Assembly (NCBI GenBank): GCA_945622055.1 | Contig: CALZBV010000132.1 | Location: 1-7,001 of the forward strand | Reading direction: 5' to 3' | Length of the DNA stretch: 7,001 bases | DNA from: an uncultured Clostridia bacterium | GTDB lineage: Bacteria > Bacillota > Clostridia > Lachnospirales > Lachnospiraceae | Shown: one piece after another, positions 1 to 4,907 of the stretch | Layout of the letters: every line of letters starts with the position of its first letter | Position numbering within the stretch: the first letter of the stretch is position 1 | Position numbers and translations under genes: made by a program | The notes under the pieces: model-generated | The model's input: only the letters and a program-made list of their open reading frames with translations | Told to the model about the DNA's origin: nothing | Database searches by the model: none

Positions 1-717
1 CGTATTCTGCTTCGAAGGAACGGAGAAGAACTGAGTACGGAGGTAATTCCGGTGCGGGGGGCAGACGGCACGTATAAAATCGGTGCATGGGTCAGAGATG
101 ATACGCAGGGCATCGGTACGTTAACATTTTTGACCCAGGATGGTTTCTTTGGTGCACTCGGGCACGGAATTACCGATGTGGATACCGGTGGACTCATTCA
201 GGTGGGAGAGGGAAGCTGTTATTATGCAAACATTATCCGGGTGGTGCCGGGAGAGGCAGGTAATCCGGGAGAAATGAGCGGTTATATCCGAAGGACAGAG
301 GAAAACCGGATAGGTCTTGTAGAAACAAATACAAAATGCGGAATCTTCGGAAAGGTAAAGGATAACTGCGAGCTGGCTGCTTCCGGCAAGGTATACGACA
401 TCGGGTTAAGAAATGAAGTAAAAAAAGGAAAGGCGTTTTTATTTTGTGAACTGAACGGAGTCGTTGACCGATATGAAATTGAGATTGAAAAGGTAGATTA
501 TTCCAATCATAATCATTCCAAGGGAATTGTCATCCGGATTACGGATGAGCGTCTGCTTGCGATGACCGGAGGAATCGTTCAGGGGATGAGTGGAAGTCCG
601 ATTATACAAGGGGACAAGCTGATTGGTGCAGTGACGCATGTTTTCATCAGCAATCCACAAAAAGGATACGGAATATTAATCGAAGATATGATATCGGAGA
701 CAGAAAGACTGAAATAA
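1..717 (+). CDS. spoIVB: SpoIVB sporulation serine peptidase, C-terminal part (5' end outside window)
   Basis: SpoIVB is secreted from the forespore into the intermembrane space during sporulation, where it cleaves SpoIVFA and so activates pro-sigma-K processing by SpoIVFB. The frame is open from base 1, giving 238 visible residues. The GTG at 52 is an internal valine codon, not a start. The peptidase core is clear: GALGHG with the catalytic His codon at 163-165, TDE with the Asp codon at 544-546, and GMSGSP with the catalytic Ser codon at 589-591. The His-Ser (142) and Asp-Ser (15) spacings match those I recall for the Bacillus subtilis triad H236/D363/S378. The THVF...GYG motif near the C-terminus is also family-typical. 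The first 17 or so residues are probably the end of the PDZ domain; the signal/anchor and most of the PDZ domain, roughly 180 residues by comparison with B. subtilis, lie upstream. The gene stops with TAA at 715-717. Position directly before spo0A is the usual arrangement in spore formers. No damage is visible in the part seen. Confidence 0.95.
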   Translation, partial: RILLRRNGEELSTEVIPVRGADGTYKIGAWVRDDTQGIGTLTFLTQDGFFGALGHGITDVDTGGLIQVGEGSCYYANIIRVVPGEAGNPGEMSGYIRRTEENRIGLVETNTKCGIFGKVKDNCELAASGKVYDIGLRNEVKKGKAFLFCELNGVVDRYEIEIEKVDYSNHNHSKGIVIRITDERLLAMTGGIVQGMSGSPIIQGDKLIGAVTHVFISNPQKGYGILIEDMISETERLK

Positions 718-722
718 GCACG

Positions 723-738
723 ATTTTTCATGAAAAAT
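723..738. repeat. Perfect 16-base palindrome just after spoIVB
   Basis: ATTTTTCATGAAAAAT is fully self-complementary and starts 5 bases after the spoIVB stop codon. As RNA it would form a weak A/U-rich hairpin with no GC core and no following T run, so it is a poor intrinsic terminator. As DNA it could be an operator. No known factor is recognised. Confidence 0.45.
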
Positions 739-793
739 GACAGATGTATGTCCTTTCTTCTGTAAAAAATTGTAAATTTATATGTCTGACCGC

Positions 794-821
794 TTGAAAA
801 ATTGGAAAAATTTGGTATAAT
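794..821 (+). promoter_or_regulatory. Probable sigma-A promoter of spo0A
   Basis: A -35 element TTGAAA (794-799) is followed after 16 bases by a perfect -10 TATAAT (816-821). TGG directly before it adds an extended -10 (TGn). Transcription would start near 828, giving a leader of about 47 bases before the spo0A ATG at 875. No TGTCGAA-type Spo0A box was seen in the intergenic region. A sigma-H promoter, used by B. subtilis spo0A in stationary phase, is not convincing here. Confidence 0.7.
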
Positions 822-827
822 CAAGGA

Positions 828-860
828 TGTAAAGATTTACAAATTATGGAAATTTGTAGA
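828..860 (+). repeat. Two overlapping inverted repeats in the spo0A leader
   Basis: The first repeat is TGTAAA-GA-TTTACA (828-841). The second pairs TACAAATT (838-845) with AATTTGTA (851-858) around the loop ATGGA, and a G-U plus a U-A pair (837/859, 836/860) extend it to about 10 base pairs. The two share TTTACA (836-841), so in RNA they cannot form together. The second hairpin ends 1 base before the ribosome binding site AAAGGA (862-867). They sit at or just after the predicted transcription start, so they could be an operator or a leader structure that affects translation. Function is unknown, and the low GC content makes chance possible. Confidence 0.4.
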
Positions 861-874
861 GAAAGGAAAGAAGA

Positions 875-1381
875 ATGGAGAAGATTCGTGTACTTACGGT
901 AGATGACAACGTTCGGGTATTGGAACTGTATGAAGAACTTTTAAAGAGCGATGGGGCAATTGAGCTGGTTGGACGAGCAGAGGATGGAACGGAGGCAGTC
1001 AAAAAAGTGAAGGAGCTTCAGCCGGACGTTGTACTGCTTGATATTATTATGCCGAAGCTGGACGGAATCGGAGTGTTAGAGCACATCCGTAAGGACACGG
1101 AATTAAAAAAACAGCCAAAGGTAATCGTGGTAACAGCCATTGGACAGGAACGTGTAACCGAGAGTGTATTTGCACTGGGGGCAAGCTTTTATATTATGAA
1201 GCCGTTTGAGGGTTCCGTGGTTTTGCAACGGATTCACCAGGTGGCAGGAAACGGCAATTTTTGTTCCGCAGATTTGCCGCTGCGAAAAAAAAATGAGATT
1301 ACTTCAAAGAATGAAAGCAATCTTGAGGTAGATGTCACGGATATCATTCACGAAATCGGAGTACCTGCGCATATTAAGTGA
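875..1381 (+). CDS. spo0A: Spo0A N-terminal fragment: receiver domain, linker and start of effector domain
   Basis: This is the 168-residue product made if the TGA at 1379 ends translation. Residues 1 to about 125 form a complete CheY-like receiver domain: acidic pocket D10/D11, phosphoacceptor D56 in LLDIIMP, switch T87 in VVTA, and K109 in MKPF. A variable Lys/Ser/Asn-rich linker follows (about 135-150), then the first effector-domain segment TDIIHEIGVPAHIK. The sigma-contact and DNA-recognition regions are missing. Such a fragment could still accept phosphate from Spo0B and dimerise, so it might act as a phosphate sink or decoy; this is inference. All receiver residues are intact, which fits recent loss. 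Confidence 0.85.
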   Translation: MEKIRVLTVDDNVRVLELYEELLKSDGAIELVGRAEDGTEAVKKVKELQPDVVLLDIIMPKLDGIGVLEHIRKDTELKKQPKVIVVTAIGQERVTESVFALGASFYIMKPFEGSVVLQRIHQVAGNGNFCSADLPLRKKNEITSKNESNLEVDVTDIIHEIGVPAHIK

Positions 1382-1405
1382 TATCAGTATCTTCGGGATG
1401 CCATT

Positions 1406-1681
1406 ATGATGTCGGTCGATGATGCGGAAATGCTGAATTCAATTACTAAGGTTTTGTATCCTTCCATTGCAAAGCGGCATAAAACCACACCAAGCCGGGT
1501 AGAACGCGCAATCCGGCATGCAATTGAAGTAGCCTTCAGCAGAGGAAAAACCGATACGATAGATTCTTTGTTTGGTTATACGGTGAATGGCGGAAAGGGA
1601 AAGCCGACAAATTCCGAATTTGTTGCGCTGATTGCTGATAAAATCCGCCTGGAGTACAAGCTTCGTATCCAGCAGAATTAA
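1406..1681 (+). CDS. spo0A: Spo0A C-terminal fragment: DNA-binding effector domain (possible restart product)
   Basis: This frame continues spo0A after the TGA. The first in-frame ATG codons are at 1406 and 1409, 24 bases past the stop, preceded only by a weak GGGA-like site (1395-1398), so translation by restart is possible but unproven. The 91 residues include MLNSITKVLYPSIAK and the recognition-helix region TTPSRVERAIRHAIEVAF, followed by the conserved LFGYTVNGGKGKPTNSEF segment and the end IADKIRLEYK. The beginning of the effector domain (TDIIHEIGVPAHIK and YQYLRDAI) would be absent. In B. subtilis a Spo0A lacking its receiver domain is constitutively active. This fragment is shorter at the front than that one and may not fold. 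It is best treated as the 3' part of one broken gene rather than an independent gene. Confidence 0.6.
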   Translation: MMSVDDAEMLNSITKVLYPSIAKRHKTTPSRVERAIRHAIEVAFSRGKTDTIDSLFGYTVNGGKGKPTNSEFVALIADKIRLEYKLRIQQN

Positions 1682-1738
1682 ACTTTGTGTCAAAAGCATG
1701 CGAAAAAACGGACAAACACTATATGTTGTAGAAGATTC

Positions 1739-1754
1739 TGAAAAACTCTTTTCA
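1739..1754. repeat. Inverted repeat TGAAAA-ACTC-TTTTCA between spo0A and glgA
   Basis: Perfect 6-base arms surround a 4-base loop. There is no GC core and no T run after it, so it is not a standard terminator. Its right arm coincides with the proposed -35 element of the glgA promoter. The half-site TTTTCA/TGAAAA also occurs inside the palindrome at 723-738. An operator role is possible; chance in AT-rich DNA is equally possible. Confidence 0.3.
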
Positions 1755-1777
1755 AACAGCAAAAAATATGTTACAAT
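1749..1777 (+). promoter_or_regulatory. Probable promoter of glgA
   Basis: TTTTCA (1749-1754) and TACAAT (1772-1777) are separated by 17 bases, and TGT before the -10 supplies an extended -10. The -35 is weak (4 of 6 consensus) and the -10 good (5 of 6). Transcription would start near 1784, about 50 bases before the GTG start. No clear terminator separates spo0A from glgA, so read-through from spo0A is also possible. Confidence 0.5.
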
Positions 1778-1820
1778 TATTTTATGGGTAGTAATAAAAG
1801 CTTAAGATAAATGATGTTCT

Positions 1821-1828
1821 GAGGAGGT
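1821..1828 (+). promoter_or_regulatory. Strong ribosome binding site that fixes the GTG start of glgA
   Basis: GAGGAGGT is nearly a full complement of the 16S rRNA 3' end and lies 5 bases before the GTG at 1834. This decides that glgA starts with GTG, directly ahead of the family-typical N-terminus KNILFVASE. Confidence 0.85.
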
Positions 1829-1833
1829 ATACC

Positions 1834-3279
1834 GTGAAAAACATTTTGTTTGTCGCTTCTGAATGTGTGCCATTTATTAAAACGGGTGGACTTGCCGATG
1901 TTGTGGGGGCATTACCGAAGTACCTGGATAAGAGCCGTTATGATGTCAGGGTGATTCTTCCAAAGTATACTGCCATTCCGGCAAAATACAAAGAAAACAT
2001 GAAGTATAAGATGCATTTCTACATGGATTTCTGCTGGAGAAGCCAGTATGTCGGCATTTTGGAGACTGTTGTTGACGGTGTTACGTTTTATCTGATTGAC
2101 AACGAGTTCTATTTTTCCGGTGACAAGCCTTACGGAAATATCTATGAGGATCTGGAAAAATTTGCTTTTTTCAGCAGGGCGGTTTTATCTGCACTTCCGC
2201 TGCTTGGCTTCCGCCCGGACCTGATTCATTGCAATGACTGGCAGACAGGTCTGATTCCGGTTTATTTACATGACAGCTTCCAGCAGGGAGCGTTTTTCCG
2301 CGGAATAAAAACAGTTATGACGATTCACAACCTGAAATTCCAGGGAGTCTGGGATAAAAAGACAATTCAGAATATCACCGGGCTTTCCTCTTATTATTTT
2401 GCACCGGATAAGCTGGAGGCTTACGGAAACGGAAACTACTTAAAGGGTGGAATTGTTTACGCAGATTATGTTACGACGGTTAGTAATTCCTATGCAGAGG
2501 AAATCAAGTGTGCATTTTACGGAGAAGGTCTGGATGGCCTGATGCGTGCAAGATCAAATTGCCTGTGTGGTATTGTGAACGGTATCGACTATGACGAATG
2601 GAATCCGGAGACAGATAAGTACCTTGTACAGAACTATAATGCACAGGATTTCCGAAAGGAAAAGAAGAAGAATAAGCTTGCTTTACAGGAAGAACTCGGA
2701 CTGGAGCGTAATCCGGACAGGTTTATGATTGGTGTCGTATCAAGACTGACCGATCAGAAGGGCTTTGACCTGGTGGAATGTGTTCTGGAGGAGCTTTGCT
2801 GTGATGACACGCAGATTGTGATTCTGGGAACCGGAGACCCGAAGTATGAGAATCTGTTCCGTCACTATGAGTGGAAATACAAAGGAAGGTTTTCTGCGAA
2901 TATTTATTATAACAATGAGCGTTCTCATAAGATTTACGCTTCGTCGGATGCATTTTTGATGCCTTCCCTGTTTGAACCTTGCGGACTCAGCCATTTAATC
3001 AGTCTTCGTTATGGTACGGTTCCGATTGTGCGTGAGACCGGCGGTCTTCGTGATACGGTTGTTCCGTACAATGAGTATGAGTGTTCCGGAACCGGATTCA
3101 GTTTTGCAAATTATAACGCACATGAAATGCTTTCGATTGTACGTTATGCAAAGCACGTATTTTATAATAAAAAGCGTGAGTGGAACAAGCTCGTGGACCG
3201 TGGAATGGCAGCAGACTTTTCATGGAAGACATCTGCAAAGGGATATGAAGATTTGTATCTTAAGCTTCTCGGAGAATAA
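1834..3279 (+). CDS. glgA: Glycogen synthase (ADP-glucose:alpha-1,4-glucan transferase, GT5 family)
   Basis: GlgA transfers glucose from ADP-glucose to the non-reducing end of alpha-1,4-glucan in cytoplasmic glycogen synthesis. The 481-residue protein has the usual length and the two Rossmann-like halves of a GT-B enzyme. The N-terminal half carries KTGGLADV (ADP-glucose-binding K16), HCNDW (132-136) and the IHNL segment with H165. The C-terminal half carries SRLTDQKG (R304 and K309, the phosphate-binding pair), FEPCGL (catalytic-site E381) and the RETGGLRDTV loop (400-409). All expected catalytic residues are present. The start is GTG at 1834, supported by a very strong ribosome binding site, and the stop is TAA at 3277-3279. 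It appears to be a single-gene unit: a promoter lies just upstream and a hairpin terminator just downstream. None of the other glycogen genes (glgC, glgD, glgB, glgP) is in the window, so partners must be encoded elsewhere. No sign of damage or transfer. Confidence 0.96.
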   Translation: MKNILFVASECVPFIKTGGLADVVGALPKYLDKSRYDVRVILPKYTAIPAKYKENMKYKMHFYMDFCWRSQYVGILETVVDGVTFYLIDNEFYFSGDKPYGNIYEDLEKFAFFSRAVLSALPLLGFRPDLIHCNDWQTGLIPVYLHDSFQQGAFFRGIKTVMTIHNLKFQGVWDKKTIQNITGLSSYYFAPDKLEAYGNGNYLKGGIVYADYVTTVSNSYAEEIKCAFYGEGLDGLMRARSNCLCGIVNGIDYDEWNPETDKYLVQNYNAQDFRKEKKKNKLALQEELGLERNPDRFMIGVVSRLTDQKGFDLVECVLEELCCDDTQIVILGTGDPKYENLFRHYEWKYKGRFSANIYYNNERSHKIYASSDAFLMPSLFEPCGLSHLISLRYGTVPIVRETGGLRDTVVPYNEYECSGTGFSFANYNAHEMLSIVRYAKHVFYNKKREWNKLVDRGMAADFSWKTSAKGYEDLYLKLLGE

Positions 3280-3286
3280 GCAGATT

Positions 3287-3319
3287 GGCCCATTTTGGAG
3301 TTTTCCAAGATGGGCCTTT
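3287..3319 (+). terminator. Rho-independent terminator of glgA
   Basis: GGCCCATTTTGG (3287-3298) pairs with CCAAGATGGGCC (3305-3316) around the loop AGTTTT. This gives a 12-base-pair stem with one G-U pair, starting 8 bases after the glgA stop. A short T run (TTT, then CATT) follows. The stem is strong; the tail is short for a classical terminator. Confidence 0.8.
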
Positions 3320-3358
3320 CATTGCGTGATAAAGATGGGCACGAATCAGGCATGGAAG

Positions 3359-3386
3359 TTGTGAATCGTGCGGCGGGGCATATAAT
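3359..3386 (+). promoter_or_regulatory. Probable sigma-A promoter of murE-priA
   Basis: TTGTGA (3359-3364) is followed after 16 bases by a perfect TATAAT (3381-3386). Transcription would start near 3393, leaving a leader of about 20 bases that holds the ribosome binding site AAAGGAG (3401-3407). Confidence 0.6.
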
Positions 3387-3413
3387 AGCAGGGGAAACAT
3401 AAAGGAGCAATGT

Positions 3414-4907
3414 ATGAGATTAGTAGAAATGCTGGAAGGCTTATCGTATCACTTTGTCGGGGAAAAGAAAGACCCCGAGCTTACCGGGCTTGTGTATGAT
3501 TCAAGAAAAATCGTACCGGGCTGTGTATTTGTCTGTATCAGCGGAGCAGTGAAGGACGGACATGAGTTTGCTGCCATGGCAGTAGAAAATGGTGCGGCTG
3601 CAGTTGTTTCGGAGCGGGAACTGGAGCTTCCGAAGCAGGTGACACAGGTGGTAACCGAAGATACGAGAAAGGCACTGGCGTATATGTCTGCTGCATGGTT
3701 TTCCCATCCGGCGGATAAGCTTATCACAATTGGAATTACCGGGACCAAGGGGAAGACGACAACGGCGTATATGGTGCAGCAGATGCTTACGGCGGCTGGT
3801 ATGAAAACAGGACTAATCGGAACGGTTGAAATACAAAACGGAAAAGAAACGATTCCTGCAAGCAATACGACCCCGGAGTCATATTTACTACAAAAGTATA
3901 TGGGTGAGATGGTGGAAAACGGGTGTAAGGCTGTGGTCATGGAGGTTTCCTCCCAGGGACTCAAGCTATCCCGTGTGGCAGGCTTTACCTTTGATTTTGG
4001 CGTGTTTACGAATCTTTCGCCGGATCATATCGGACCAAACGAGCATGCGGATTTTGAGGAGTATGCCGGGTGTAAGGCAAAGCTGTTTGGGCAGTGCCGG
4101 GTTGGCATTCTGAATGCGGATGATGCGTATGTCGGGACGATGCTTGACGGTCATACCTGCGAGGTGATGACGTACGGTGTATCGGAGAAGGCTGATTTAC
4201 GTGCCGAAAAGATTGACCTTCACAACACGGATGGCAGACTGATGGTTTCCTTCCGGACTGTGGGAAAGCTTACAAATCAGTTTTCTGTTTCGATTCCCGG
4301 AATGTTCTCGGTATACAATGCTCTTACGGCAATTGCAATTTGCAGCAGACTTGAGGTTCCGGCAGAAAAGATGAAGGAAGCACTTCTTTCGGTGCGTGTG
4401 AAGGGAAGAATGGAACCGGTTCCGGTTTCAACAAGGTTTTCGCTTATGATTGACTATGCGCATAATGCCATGAGCCTTCAGAGTCTTCTTATGGCTTTAA
4501 GGGAATATCACCCAAAGCGTCTGGTTTGTCTGTTTGGCTGTGGAGGAAACCGTTCCCGTGACCGCAGATTTGAAATGGGAGAGATTTCCTCAAGGCTTGC
4601 GGATGTTACGATTGTAACCTCCGATAACCCGCGGTTTGAAAAGCCGGAGGATATCATTGACGATATCCTTACCGGGGTAAAACGTGCGGATGGAGCGTAT
4701 GTTACCATACCGGACCGAAAGGAAGCAATCCGGCATGCAATTCTGACTGCCGAGGACGGGGATGTGATTGTGCTGGCAGGAAAGGGACATGAAGATTACC
4801 AGGAAATCCGTGGGGTAAAATACCCGATGGATGAAAGAATTCTGATCCGGGAGATTCTTTCGGAGATGACAGCAGAGGAACGAAAAACATGCGGTTTGCT
4901 GATGTAA
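3414..4907 (+). CDS. murE: UDP-MurNAc-L-Ala-D-Glu:meso-diaminopimelate ligase (MurE family)
   Basis: MurE adds the third amino acid to the peptidoglycan stem peptide in the cytoplasm, using ATP. The 497-residue protein shows the three Mur ligase domains: a UDP-substrate domain (about 1-100, with DSRKIVPG at 29-36), the ATPase domain with P-loop GTKGKTTT (110-117, K114) and the probably carbamylated K221 in CKAKLF, and a C-terminal domain (about 330-497). The DNPR motif at 404-407 and GKGHE at 456-460 indicate meso-diaminopimelate rather than lysine as substrate. Two motifs differ from the commonest forms: GTKGKTT for GTNGKTT, and DYAHNAMS for DYAHTPD. I recall such variants in clostridial MurE proteins, so a second MurE-type paralog elsewhere in the genome is possible. 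The start ATG at 3414 is chosen because it lies 6 bases after AAAGGAG; the ATG at 3410 is out of frame. The 3' end overlaps priA by 19 bases. Confidence 0.92.
   Translation: MRLVEMLEGLSYHFVGEKKDPELTGLVYDSRKIVPGCVFVCISGAVKDGHEFAAMAVENGAAAVVSERELELPKQVTQVVTEDTRKALAYMSAAWFSHPADKLITIGITGTKGKTTTAYMVQQMLTAAGMKTGLIGTVEIQNGKETIPASNTTPESYLLQKYMGEMVENGCKAVVMEVSSQGLKLSRVAGFTFDFGVFTNLSPDHIGPNEHADFEEYAGCKAKLFGQCRVGILNADDAYVGTMLDGHTCEVMTYGVSEKADLRAEKIDLHNTDGRLMVSFRTVGKLTNQFSVSIPGMFSVYNALTAIAICSRLEVPAEKMKEALLSVRVKGRMEPVPVSTRFSLMIDYAHNAMSLQSLLMALREYHPKRLVCLFGCGGNRSRDRRFEMGEISSRLADVTIVTSDNPRFEKPEDIIDDILTGVKRADGAYVTIPDRKEAIRHAILTAEDGDVIVLAGKGHEDYQEIRGVKYPMDERILIREILSEMTAEERKTCGLLM

Larger units (their letters stand above)
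875..1681 (+). pseudogene. spo0A: Spo0A, master regulator of sporulation, interrupted by one in-frame TGA
   Basis: Spo0A is the phosphorelay-controlled transcription factor that starts endospore formation. The full frame from ATG 875 to TAA 1679-1681 spans 268 codon positions, the normal length for the family (about 265-270), with a single internal stop TGA at 1379-1381 (position 169). Family members read HIKGYQYLRDAI at this point; here the text is HIK-stop-YQYLRDAI, so one base change (GGA to TGA) replaces a conserved glycine. Upstream is a complete receiver domain, downstream a conserved effector domain, both in the same frame and with no second lesion. The ribosome binding site AAAGGA lies 7 bases before the ATG. 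If translated as written, no protein joins receiver and DNA-binding domain, and sporulation should fail. Recent point mutation is the simplest reading; sequence error, stop read-through or restart at ATG 1406 are alternatives. Confidence 0.9.

Noticed and set aside
823..852. Sigma-H promoter for spo0A (AGGATGT followed by GGAAAT)
   Set aside because: Only the AGGA core of the -35 fits and the -10 lacks GAAT; the sigma-A promoter at 794-821 explains the start better.
1379..1381. TGA recoded as glycine, as in Gracilibacteria/SR1 genetic code
   Set aside because: No other in-frame TGA occurs in about 2,100 codons of spoIVB, glgA, murE and priA, where glycine is always GGN. The genes are also clearly of Firmicutes type. 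Complete genes here end in TAA, so TGA use as a stop is not shown within the window, but one isolated TGA does not support recoding.
1379..1401. Selenocysteine codon with a SECIS hairpin
   Set aside because: Spo0A is not a redox enzyme and the position is a conserved glycine, not cysteine. The small 5-base-pair hairpin does not resemble a bacterial SECIS element.
1682..1738. Terminator for spo0A
   Set aside because: Only the short GCATGC palindrome is present; there is no GC-rich stem followed by a T run.
3011..3364. 117-codon plus-strand open frame covering the end of glgA and the terminator
   Set aside because: It overlaps conserved glgA codons in another frame and runs through the terminator hairpin; no domain is recognisable.
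3449..3964. 171-codon open frame on the minus strand inside murE
   Set aside because: It lies entirely opposite murE, has no recognisable domain, and is a codon-bias shadow.
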